A DNA stretch of 64,000 nt from Rhodamnia argentea (lineage: Eukaryota; Streptophyta; Magnoliopsida; Myrtales; Myrtaceae). A program made the translations under genes and the position numbers. Positions 23,013 to 33,575 of the stretch are shown here, one piece after another (position 1 is the stretch's first letter; every line of letters starts with the position of its first letter). The stretch lies in assembly GCF_020921035.1 (NCBI RefSeq), contig NC_063160.1:15589095-15653094 (forward strand). Reading direction: 5' to 3'. A model generated the notes under the pieces. It had not been told where the DNA came from. It searched no databases and was given only the letters and a program-made list of their open reading frames with translations.

Positions 23013-23619
23013 TCCTTTTTTCGCCATAAAAGATCTTAGGGACTTTTTTCAGAGAAGAAAAAGAAAAAAGAAAGGAGTATGGTGTTGATTTATTATGGCC
23101 AAGTGGGAAATATAGTGAACAAATGATTCGAAACAAATACTCCGAGGACGTGATAACACTCACTTTAACGAATTATTTACCTCACAACGTTGCTAATAAT
23201 TACCGGCAAAAATCCTCAAGGGTACAAATGAGTCTCAAGCGACAATATTAAATAGCAGTTCTAATACTTCTCTAAGAATTTTTAAAGGGAAACAATTGAA
23301 AAAGATGACTGTGTATCTTTGAAAAAGAAACGAAAATGGAAATTGTTCTTGTGAATTGAACAGAAACGTTTAGTAATATAGAGAAAATGTTTGAATGGAC
23401 ACAACATTTCAAAAGTTAAAAGAGCGTCTAATAATCGTGAGGCGGAAAATAATGGTTAATCAAACATATACATACTCGTTTCCTTTGGTTAATGGAACAA
23501 ATAAAATAATTGTCAAGTGAGAGAAGACACCTCTTTGTTTGTTTTAAAACAAATTACCAACAAGACCGTATTCAATTGTTGTTTCACTATCAAAAGACAC
23601 AATGTAGCGACTTTTCTTA
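23013..23619. other. Spacer, nothing recognised
   Basis: AT-rich and non-coding. No repeat ends, RNA motifs or exons recognised. Confidence 0.35.
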
Positions 23620-24200
23620 TCTATGGTGCTGATTATAAGTGTAATTACTTGGTATTATTGTGAGATTTTGTAGGACCACTACTAACTGTTCTACAAACTT
23701 AAGTTATTAGATAAAGGCGTGATTTTGTATTTCAATATTTTATCAATTACGACCTAACTAATGAGGTGAAAGGCATATCTCATGGATTTGAAATTTATGT
23801 TATCTAATTTTTTGTTTCGTCACAATGTAAATAGCAAATATTTTAAAAGGGCACATCGTTCCTGCTAACTTTATGATAAACCGATCGTCTAATTGAACAT
23901 ATGAATATTTTTTCCATCATTGCATAATTAGACAAGACGATTTCACCGTTTCATTTCTCAATGGTATATTTTTTTAGGTAGATAAATTCATATAAGATTC
24001 GAAATGTTGTCATGCAAATAAGAGTAGAAAAGTTAATACAGAAATTGGCAATTTGCAAATTATGAAAAAATGTTGATAAGTTACCAACAAGCTATCTGCC
24101 AAAAAACCACCAACTATTTTTTATTAACATTTTTTCACACTTACAAAAATTTTCAAAAAAAATAACTGCACCAAAAATATTCGCTAATTTCAGACACAGA
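23620..24200. repeat. Orphan lipase 3'-flanking block
   Basis: Very similar to 28320-28740, downstream of lipase E, and to 11500-11880 ('AACTTTATGATAAACCGATC', 'GACAAGACGATTTCACCGTT', 'AAGTTACCAACAAGCTATCT'). No lipase exons sit beside it on the right, so it probably marks a deleted copy. Confidence 0.65.
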
Positions 24201-25352
24201 TCGATAAAATTAGCACAAGATTATCACCTAACCATAAACCCTGATCCTGACCGCATTCCTCGGGCTATGATTGAATGGTAACTTGGGACATGAATGCCAG
24301 GCGCAAAGACTACGAAATTTTCATGATACAAGCTAAAAACATGTTTATGCTATTGGCAATTATCGTCCATCGAACGATGTGACATGACATTTTGAAACTG
24401 AGAAAAGGAAGAGAAAAATGGTAACTTCCGGGCCGAGGATATCGATTCGATGGAAACACAGTTGGGTCAGTTCCATGGCTCCCGTCGGTCAGGTCGTCTA
24501 CCAATATCTGAGCAAGGTATTTCTAATCAAGAAGTGAGTTGTCATCTCCTGTAATAAGCACTTTAAAAGAGGATCCGATACTTCTATGACATTCCACATA
24601 AAGCTCGAATTATTCTTATCGAAATCGACCTGTCAACCCAACCTAGCAAGTACGATAGGAATGAAGTGATCCCAGATAGCCTCAAAAAATATGATAGAGC
24701 TCGAATTATTCTTTGTTCTTTGTCATTCGAACAGAGAATCATTCCGGGCGCAAGAACTTTCTTTAGTAGCTTGGACCTTTGACTTTCGAGAAACAATTGT
24801 CAATTTCCTTTTTCAAGAAGATGACAACGCTCTTTATTTATTCTTCTTCTTTATTACAACTTGCTATTATTTCGAAAGTGATGGGGTACGAACGTCCTAG
24901 AAGTTTACAAAATACTCAAGAAAGCCAACAAAGCAATCTCATCAGGTTGGCTTGATGGGAATTCGAGCCAAGACGATTTCACTGTTTTATTCCTCAAAAA
25001 CAGGTTTTTTTAGGTAGATAAATTCACAAAAGATATGAAGTTGTTAAATTATGTAAATAAAAGTACGAAAGTTAGCATAAAAACTGGTAATTTCCGATCT
25101 ATTTAATGCTGGAGCCCAATCCTCGGAACATATTACAGCCTCAAGTGGCGAAGAGCTGACGTGGAGGTGCAAACCTTCTCGGAACTAGCTGTAAGAGTGG
25201 GAATACAAGACAATTTGCGTGGAAGTACTCATATGGGGAGCAAATTATTGTGTTTCTGCAAACTGCATGGAGCAATAACAGTCTTTTACATTATGCCAGA
25301 GACGACCTCTGATTGACAATGATGACCTGAGACCAATATTCAAATGAGATGT
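24201..25352. repeat. Orphan lipase 5'-flanking block and 3' block of copy D
   Basis: 24240-24330 matches 18700-18790 ('CCGCATTCCTCGGGCTATGA'). 24364-24760 matches the 5' flank of the pseudogene at 15120-15540. 24960-25090 holds part of the 3' block of lipase D. No coding exon is recognisable between them. Confidence 0.6.
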
Positions 25353-27339
25353 TCATATCTGCACCAGATCTTGTATGCTGACCGGAGAACAGAAGTTTGT
25401 GTCGCTGAAACACCGAGAAGCTATGATCGAAGAAACCGCATCAGTCGGATGATATCCATCCCAAAAGAAGCGTTTATCAGCATCAGGGCACGGGATCAGC
25501 AACGGAATGCACGGCAAAGTTCCGTTCCACCACGTCGTGCAACAAGGGTTTCTCGAGTCCGTCAAGCCTGTTTCAACAGGATAAGAATATTTTAGCAGCC
25601 ATTAGATCCAAAATTGGTGTCATGTGATCCACTGGCTACAATGGATCTGATCCCGTGAACTTAATCATGGTCAGGAATGGCTGAAGGTAATTCTAGTCCA
25701 CGCCTCTAAAAATACTGAATCAATTGATCGAGTAAGCATTCCAAGATTCACATGAGTTGAGTCCGTACCGTATCTGGAGGGATTGATTACTGCATCATAG
25801 CCAAGCCCATTCGCTCGACCAAGAACGAACATTGATCCCACGAGACTGGATGTCATGTTGTCTAGCATCAGTTGAAGCATCTGATTGAAGTAGGACACTA
25901 GCAAGTTAGGTCCTCTGTCACATACTCCATCGTGGTTTGGTTTCCTCGCGATCGTCGGGATGCAACCAATCGGGCCAATCTCAAAGACAACAAACTTTCT
26001 CGCTCCCACGTTATATAATCTCTGCAATAATATTGCCCAGTATCTGCTCAGACTCATTGTCAACCTGAGCAGTACTAAGATATAGGAACACGTTTTCCTT
26101 GAAATTGAGTTATGAAATCAGCATACTGGTAGAATGAAGGAGTACCTCCAGGCGCCGAGAGAGTGAAGCCACAAGGAGCTGCGCGAATGGCTGAGGCTTG
26201 TAGGTTTTGCTCGTGTTGTAGAGCACTGGATTGAGGTAGTTGCTGAGGTAGTCGTTGCTGCCAATCGAGAAGGCGAAGATCGACTTGGTCAAGTTGCCGA
26301 AGAACTCATCGGAGCTCTTGAAGAGTCTTGGTAAATCATTGGCCGCATAACTCTCGAACAACCTCACTTGGTCACCCAAGTTAAGACATTTTCCCTGCAA
26401 GAACAGTTCCCATAACATCATGCGTTTCCAAAGTTTAAGTCGTGCCGGTCTCGCAAGGACATTTCCTATTCCTTTTTTGTCAGGAAAATTACCAAAAAAG
26501 TACTAAATCTATTATAATTATACCAATAAAGTCCTAAACTTTTTTTTTGGTTGATTCATTCATAAACCTTTTGCAATTATGCCAATTCAGCATATCCAAC
26601 CAATTTTGCCTGGCCAACACTGGACACCGGTCGTCCGACAACAAAATATTTTAATTTCTTTTTCTACAGAAAATGAGCAATGAAAAATGAAGAGGAGGAT
26701 GGTCATGAGCTCATACCGAGAAGCTTCCTGTTTCAGGGAGAATGCCACATCCCCCGGACGCAAAGTTCAGGCCGGTGATCACTCCTGATGTCCTAAAACT
26801 CAGGTATGGTGGAGGATAAGGCAGCCCCAGAAATCCAGCTGATAAATCAAGACAAAATAATTAGAGAATGTTGAAAATAGGGGAGGAAAAGGCAGATCAA
26901 ACCAATTCCGAGCAACCAAATATTGGTACGATGATGTTTGATTCGTAAGAAGAGAATAAAATTGGCAGTCGGAATCATAATAACATCATTTCCTTTTGCT
27001 ATAGAGATAAAACCTAGCCATAACATCGCCATCCTGCCGGCAATCCCTAAATAAAGCTGAAAATCGAAGGGTTAGATCTCGACATATACCGAGGAAATCG
27101 GCGACGGTCCTTCCGTTGGTGAACCGTCCGGTGGCGCCTCTCGGGAAATCATGGCCGTAAGGGAGGTAATTGGCCTTGGCGAGGGTGGGAAGCAGGTTGT
27201 TGTTGCCGCTGTCAAACAGTGAGTCGCCGAACAAGTACAAGGCCGGTGCAAGCGGCGAGCACGCTACTTGTGTTTGCAATCTAATCACCGCAAGCAAAAA
27301 CGCGCAAAATTTAGAGACCATCCCTGAGCGATTCCTCAT
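25353..27339 (-). CDS. GDSL esterase/lipase, cluster copy D
   Basis: Five exons (27090-27339, 26717-26838, 26146-26394, 25769-26021, 25353-25567) join in phase to 362 residues. Exons 2-5 have exactly the lengths of copy C. The signal peptide is about residues 1-27, then [11 protein letters not shown] with Ser40. Asn171 lies in IGSND and Asp328/His331 in FWDGYHPTD. The start is the ATG of MRNRSGM; the frame is open a little further upstream but without another ATG. Expected to be a secreted ester hydrolase; substrate unknown. It is the nearest relative of copy C by eye and shares its intron 2 element half, so the C-D duplication came after that insertion. Confidence 0.93.
26475..26660. repeat. 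Half of a Mutator-like miniature element in intron 2 of lipase D
   Basis: Begins 'GGAAAATTACCAAAAAAGTA' and ends at 'GACAACAAAATATTTTAATT', matching the truncated element in copy C in position, orientation and breakpoint. Confidence 0.75.
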
Positions 27340-27516
27340 GGCCCCGACCGTGAAATGGATCGCCACTTTGTTGTCTGATGAAACGGAGAAAAAGAAGGAA
27401 AGTTCAAAACCTAGAGAACCGTTAAGGTGGTGACCAAAGTGGGTCTTTAAGGACTTGGGCGCATGAAAGTGATGATCACATAACGTATACTTAGTTTATG
27501 TATATATACATGTTGT

Positions 27517-27575
27517 TGACCCTAAAAAATAATTCAAGTCCTTTTGACCCTAAAAAATAATTCCAGTCCTTTTAA
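27517..27575. repeat. Tandem duplication upstream of lipase D (about 30-bp unit)
   Basis: 'GACCCTAAAAAATAATTC' plus 'AAGTCCTTTT' occurs twice in a row. Copy C has a single unit at the same place. Confidence 0.75.
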
Positions 27576-27613
27576 ATCGATGTGATGCTTGTATTGAGTG
27601 TCGACAGAATGAA

Positions 27614-27820
27614 CAATCGGTAAGTACAGTCGCAAATCGGTAAACTACCGACACAAGATCGGCGTTTTTGTTACGGACGAAATTAGCAGTGAGTGATGAT
27701 CGATATGGAGATGGTTATAATCAGTAAGTACAGTCGCAAATCTGTAAAGTACCGATGCAAGATTGGCGTTTTGTTACGGACGAGATCAGTGGTGAGTGAT
27801 GATCGACCAAGACGGTTATT
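27614..27820. repeat. Tandem duplication upstream of lipase D, period about 104 bp
   Basis: The segment with 'GTAAGTACAGTCGCAAATC' and 'TTGTTACGGACGA' occurs at 27614 and again at 27719. Copy C carries one diverged unit near 18015-18070. Confidence 0.8.
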
Positions 27821-28969
27821 GAGATACGATCGTGAGTGCTCGATTATACCATAAAAGATGGAAATTAAGACCATACTAAGAATATTTGATTGATGGCTGA
27901 GCTGGAGGATATTAGGGGATCGTGACTGTTTATGGATAAGGACGTGCTGCCGAGCCAAGAATTTTGGGAATAGATGGGATTTGTGATTCAAAAAGATGAC
28001 CGTGTATGACGGTTATATTTTGTATAAGGCTATACGAAGCCAAGATCTCCGCAATTAATGAATACTTACGTAATTTCGTAATTTTTTTTACCTTTATTTA
28101 GAGTTAGTGATCCTTGTTAGGCAAATTGTTTTCTGTCTGAAATGTCACAGAAAAGTTAGAGATCCAATCTTTGGTGAAAGATGTTTTATTGACGATACAA
28201 TTTCGGCAGAGAATGAAAACACATACATATTTATATATTTATGTATGCATGTATGTATATATCAGACGTGAATCCCACAAGCTCATGTCTTTATTACTTT
28301 GGTCCTGATGAGTTGTCCAATTATTTTGTAAATAGCAAATATTTTAGAAGGGCGCATCGGTGCCGCTAACTTTATGATAAATCAATCGTCTAATTGAACA
28401 TGTGATTATTTTTGCCATCATTGCATAATTAGATAAAGACGATTTCACTGTTTCATTTCTCAATAGTATAATTTTTTAGGTAGATAAATTCTTGTAAGAT
28501 TCGAAATGTTGTCATGCAATAAAAGTAGAAAAGTTAATTAATACAGATTGGTAATTTGCAAAGTATGAAAAAACCTTGATAAGTTACCAACAAGTTATCT
28601 GTCGAAAAATCACCAACCTGCAAAAAAAATCACCAACTAAGTTTTTATTAACAATTTTTCAGACTTACAATTATTAAAAAAAAAATTAACAGCACCAAAC
28701 ATATTCTCTAGTTTCAGGCACAGAACGATAAAATTCCGTAGGCAGACGACGTGTACAAAAATTATACTGTCCACTTAGAAAAGCATCTGAAAATTTCACT
28801 TGTAAGAAATTTGAGCGGAAGTATACATATGGGGGGGCACAATATTGTACGTTCGCCAACTACATACAACATTTGCACTGTCCTTTACATTATTCCAGAG
28901 ACTATCTCTGATTAGTAATGATGACCCAACATAATAAGCAGCCTTAGATAGGACTAATCAAAGAGATGT
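27821..28969. repeat. 5' flank of lipase D joined to 3' flank of lipase E
   Basis: The upstream block of D runs to about 28320, including 'TTACTTTGGTCCTGATGAGT' (about 28287-28306). It then switches abruptly to the 3' block of E (28320-28740). The switch marks a unit boundary. Confidence 0.6.
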
Positions 28970-31044
28970 TCATATCTTCACCAGGTCTTGTATGCTGACT
29001 GGAGAACAAATGTTTGTGTCGTTGAAACACCGGGAAGCTATGATCGAGGACACCACGTCCGTCGGATGATATCCATCCCAAAAAAAGTGTTTATTGACAT
29101 CAGGGCATGGGGTCAGCGCCGGAATGCACGTCAAAGTTCCATTTCCCCACGTTGTGCAGCAAGGGTTTCTCGAGTCCGTCAAGCCTGTTTTGACGCGGCA
29201 AAATCTTTTTTAGCAGGAATCAGATCTGTGCGCGGATCGGATCCAAAGGCAGCCATTGGATCCACAATTGGTGCCGTGGGATCAGATGGTTATCATGGAT
29301 ATGATTCCGTGAAACTTAATCATGGTAAGGAATAGTTGAATGAAATTTTAGTCCGAGCCTCTAAAGATCACGGATCAATCGATCAAGTAAGCCTTTCTCG
29401 ATTCACATGAGTTGAGCTCGTACCGTATTTGGAGGGATTGGTTACTGCATCATAGCCAAGCCCATTCCCTCGACCGAGAACGAACATTGATCCTGCGAGA
29501 CTGGATGTCATGTTGTCTAGCATCGGTTGGAGCATCTCATTGAAGTAGGAAACTAGCAAGTTCGGTCCTCCGTCACATATTCCGTCGTGGTTCGATTGCT
29601 TCGCCACTGATGGGATGCAACCGATCGGGCCAATCTCATTGACAACAAACTTTCTCGCTCCCACATCATATAATCTCTGCAATAATATGGCCCAATATCT
29701 GCTGAGACTCATTCTCAACCTGAGGAGTACTCAGACGCATGTGTACGTTTTGCTGGTTATTGGGAATCAGGGAGTACCTCAAGATGCTGAGAAAGCAAAG
29801 CAACGAGGAGCTTCGCGAACGGCCGAGGCTCGTAGGTTTTGCTCGTGCTGTAGAGTGTTGGATTCAGGTAGTTGCTGAGGTAGTCGTTGCTGCCGATCCA
29901 GAAGGTGAAGATCGACTTGGCCAAATAGCCGGAGAACTCATCGGAACTCTTGAAGAGTCTCGGTAAGTCATTGGCAGCATAACTCTCAAAAAAACTTACT
30001 TGGTCATCCAGACTAAGACATTTGCCCTGAAAAAACAGTTCTCATTTGCAATCCGAATGTTACAATGCTTGCTTTCTCAAGTAGCTCTTCACATATCAAA
30101 TGCAATCCAGCAAGGGCTGGCCTCAGCTAGGTGAAGCCTGGCGAGGCCGCCTGGCCTGGGTGCGGGTTAGCCTCGCTAGATTTGACAAGAGGGGCCTCAC
30201 CATCGCTCACCCTCGCCCAAGCGTGGCCCGGTGAGGCCATCCCTCGCCGGGCACCCACCGGCCATGGCAAAAAGAGAAAGGCAAGAAAAGAAAGAAAAAA
30301 ATAAACAAAAATTAGAAAAAAAAAAAGTTCACATAATAATTTCAAAAGGTTTAGGATTAATTTTGCATAATTAAAAGGTTTAGGACTAAATTAGTATTAA
30401 TGCAATAGGTTTAGGACTTTTTGGATAAAATGAACCCGTATTGAATAAAAAAAATAAAGAGCAAAATAGCAATCAGAAATGGAGTGGACGGCAATGAGCT
30501 CATACCAAGTAGCTTCCTGTTTCAGGGAGAATGCCACATGCCCCGGACGCGAAATTCAGTCCGGTGATCACTCCTGATGTCTTAAAACTAAGGTATGGCG
30601 GTGGATAAGGCAGCCCCAGAAATTCAGCTAAAAAACCAATAAAAATCCATGAGAAAATGCTGTTAAAAAACAAGTAAGAAAAAGCAAACAAAAGCAATTC
30701 TGAACTATTAATATAATTACGATGATGTTTGAATTGAAAGAAGAGAATTTGATAGCCTAGAATCGAAGCGTTAGACATCGATGTATACCGAGGACGTCGG
30801 CGACTGTCCTCCCGTTGGTGAACCTTCCGGTGGCGCCTCTCGGGAAATTGTCGCCGTAAGGGAGGTAATTGACCTTGGTGAGGGTGGGCAGTAGGTTGTT
30901 GTTGCCACTGTCCAACAACGAATCGCCGAAAGCATATAGTGCCGGTGCGAGCGGCGGCAACGAGCACACTGCTCGCATTTGAAATCGAATCACCGCGAGC
31001 AAAAACGCACAAAATTTAAAAACCATCCATCCGTGATTTCTCAT
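28970..31044 (-). CDS. GDSL esterase/lipase, cluster copy E
   Basis: Five exons (30789-31044, 30506-30627, 29778-30026, 29424-29676, 28970-29184) join in phase to 364 residues. Exon 3 has no internal ATG but is open throughout ([20 protein letters not shown]). The signal peptide is about residues 1-27, then FGDSLLDSGNN with Ser42. Asn173 lies in FWIGSNDYL and Asp330/His333 in FWDGYHPTD. Substitutions such as the FW before IGSND set it apart from C and D, but all catalytic positions are kept. Intron 2 is longer than in the other copies because of a miniature-element fragment. Predicted secreted ester hydrolase. Confidence 0.92.
30100..30432. repeat. Right half of a Mutator-like miniature element in intron 2 of lipase E
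   Basis: A GC-rich core (about 30110-30265, GCGAGGCC-type repeats) is followed by a purine-rich tract and a right arm ending 'GCAATAGGTTTAGGACTTTTTGG'. Copies C and D have the opposite half, so this may be an independent insertion or a differently truncated copy. Confidence 0.6.
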
Positions 31045-31455
31045 GATCCGGACCACCGAATATGTTATAACGTTGTCTTGGTTTCAAAACCGAGAAACTG
31101 TTGAAGGTTGAGGACTTGATCTCCAGGAAAGTGATGACCTTATAATTTATACTTAGCTTGCGGCTTGTCCGAGAGTTTTGTTTCTGTATAATATGGCCAT
31201 GAACTGAGAACTAACAGAAATAAATTACCCACATGAATCACACGTTCACATTCTTTATAACTTTCGTCCTGATGAGTTGTCCGATTAGTACAAGATTATG
31301 ATTGACTTGTAACTTGGTGTGCACACATATGTATGCCAGCCACGAAGATTTGATATAGCTAAGATTTGTGTAATTGTTTAATTATTATCTGCCATGTGAT
31401 GGTGCAAATGCGCTATGCGGAGAGAATGCCACGAATGATCCCCGAACTTCAACCT
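31045..31455. repeat. Lipase 5'-flanking block of copy E
   Basis: Contains the shared segments 'AGTGATGACCTTATAATTTA', 'CTTTCGTCCTGATGAGTTGT' and 'ACTTGGTGTGCACACATATG'. The last is the segment split by a solo LTR in the next copy to the right. Confidence 0.6.
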
Positions 31456-32600
31456 AGAGGTGTCAAACTAATAGGTCGGGTTGGGTTTGGGTCAGATCGA
31501 ATATGATCCGACCCATATTGATCCACTTAACCCGTTTTAACCTATTTTCATGTAGTACAAATTTAACGACCCATATCCGACCCAACTCATATCTAATCCA
31601 AACCCGACCCGCATTACTTAAGCACTTTTATATTTAACCAAATCATAAAATATCTGTTCCTTATAATTTGTTAAGAAAAATGATATTGCTAAAACACTTT
31701 CATGCAATACAAATTATTTTTTTTAATCTTTTTTAAAAAATTATTTTTTATTTTATTTTATTGTCTATTTTCTTTTCCTTTTTTTCTAGCCGCAACGGGC
31801 GACAGTCGACGGCGGGAGCCGGCAGATGGCGGCGGTGGACGACGAGGGAAGGTGGTTGCGAAGAATTAGCAAAATATAATTTGCTATCCCCACTGCTCGA
31901 AGCCACAATTCTTCCCTCTCGAACTGACATCCCCATGAATTTGCAAATTATATTTTCTTTGCCAGTAAAATCACCGATCTTGGTCGATCCCCATCGTCAC
32001 ATTGAGCCTGAACTAGACGGAGAAAAAGAGCGAGCTTGTTCTGGGGCTGTCCACCCACACGACACTTACAGAAAATGCACGCCATGACAGATTCCGAAGT
32101 CACCGGCATCTCCCCCTCCGTCGCCCCACCCGATCCCCGCGCCAACCCGATCCTGCACCAACTCGTCTACTATGTCCAGAGCTGGTCCCGTGGCTCCCAC
32201 GATGGCAAGAAGACCGCGACGTCATTCCACTCCACACCGACGCTCAGCCCCAGGGCGTGCCCGCCCCACTCCCACTCCCGCGTCGGCCGCCACTCCCGTC
32301 AATCCTTGCCTAGCCAGTTCTCCAAGTCCCTGAAGCCCGAATCACGCAAGATCTCCCCGAACGAAGGCTCCTGCAGTCGGCAGCAAACAGCGGCGGCTGA
32401 CGACATTCTACTTCTTCGAACAGTTTTTGTAATTTATAGATTTCTTTTTAATTTTTCTAATAAAATAAAAACAAAATTATAAAATATAAACTAATAGATT
32501 TTATAAGTGAATTGTAAGTTGGATTTGTCTAGCTAAATGGGTTGTAAACAGGTTCAAAGAAAAATTCATTTACAACCCGCATATAGTTAGGTTTCAAATT
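31456..32600. mobile_element. Inverted-repeat element with GC-rich cargo (right end uncertain)
   Basis: The left end TAGAGGTGTCAAAC followed by 'GGTCGGGTTGGGTTTGGGTC' is the terminal motif of a widespread plant miniature-element type. It matches, in reverse complement, the right end of the element at 38430-39072. The GC-rich interior carries an open frame. The right boundary is not clear: subterminal 'GGGTTGTAAA' motifs appear near 32535-32575, but a clean terminal repeat was not found. Confidence 0.5.
32075..32482 (+). CDS. Hypothetical open frame, possible captured gene fragment
   Basis: The frame from ATG 32075 gives about 135 codons. Its first 105 are GC-rich and rich in Pro, Ser and Arg, including PPDPRANPILHQLVYYV and SQFSKSLKPESRKISP. 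The last 25 residues run into the element's AT-rich arm. The first part reads like a real plant coding exon of a protein I do not recognise. Its position inside an inverted-repeat element suggests gene-fragment capture, as in Pack-type elements. Expression is not implied. Confidence 0.35.
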   Translation: MHAMTDSEVTGISPSVAPPDPRANPILHQLVYYVQSWSRGSHDGKKTATSFHSTPTLSPRACPPHSHSRVGRHSRQSLPSQFSKSLKPESRKISPNEGSCSRQQTAAADDILLLRTVFVIYRFLFNFSNKIKTKL

Positions 32601-33059
32601 CAAACCAAATCGCCAAGCCATCTTCATAAGCTCACGTGTTGACTTAGTCCGAACCACAGTGTTAAATTATGAGTCACTCTTCTCTTATGGTGTTGTTTAA
32701 AGTGGACGAAATCTCTCTCTTAGTCCGATTTGGTGCGGGTCGAATCGAATCGTACCGATTATTAGGGTTTGGTTCAATTCTATTTCGATACGTAAAACCG
32801 CTTTGTTTTGGCTCTATTTTGGTCGAACCGTACTTACGCGATTTCAGCTTGGTTTGACCTTCCAACTACATTGTGCTTATTTTCGGCTCTCGCGATTTTC
32901 AAATCGTCATGCATGAGTGAATTCACCAACATTTCTGTCTTGGCATTTGATGGATGCTTTGTTAAGGTCACCAATTGTGAGGAACCCAATTCCTCATAGT
33001 AGAATCAAACCAGTCATTAGTCTTCTTGCTTCTGCCATAGAGACATTTCGATCAAAATT

Positions 33060-33285
33060 AAGAAAACACAGTCCCTAAACCCATGATACATGTTCAGTTT
33101 AATTCTTGAATTATAAGAAAATGTTCATTATTATCCCCGAACTTGAATTAATGGAAGGATAACATTGCACATTTTCATATAGTTCAGAAATTAAGCTGAA
33201 CATGTACCAAAATTTATGAATCATGTTGAACAAATCGAAAGTTTAGGGACCGTATTGTACATTGGACTATAATTATTATGATGGG
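33060..33285. mobile_element. Small inverted-repeat element, relative of 6160-6437
   Basis: Shares 'CCCGAACTTGAATTAATGG', 'TTCAGAAATTAAGCTGAACA' and a terminal 'TGTACATTGGACTAT' with the element at 6160. The arms are diverged. Confidence 0.5.
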
Positions 33286-33575
33286 AACGTTGATAAGCTA
33301 TGTAAATAAGAGTAGGAAAGTAAATATAAAGCTTGGTAATTTGCAAACTATAAAGGACGCGTTCATAAGTTACCAACAAATTTTCTGAAATTTTTTTTTT
33401 TTTCACCAAGCATTTTTTTTACTGACAGTTTTTCACACCTACAATAGTTTAAAAATTTGCAATAGAACAATTACACTGTCCTTTACATTATGCTAGTTGC
33501 TAGAGACGGCCTCTGATTAATGATGATGGCCCAAGACAATAAGCAGCCTTCGATAGGACTAATCAAACGAGATGT

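Noticed and set aside
29739-29966. Plus-strand open frames over lipase exon 3 of copies C, E and F
   Set aside because: They are antisense shadows that recur at the same place in each paralogue; the minus-strand exon is the conserved one.
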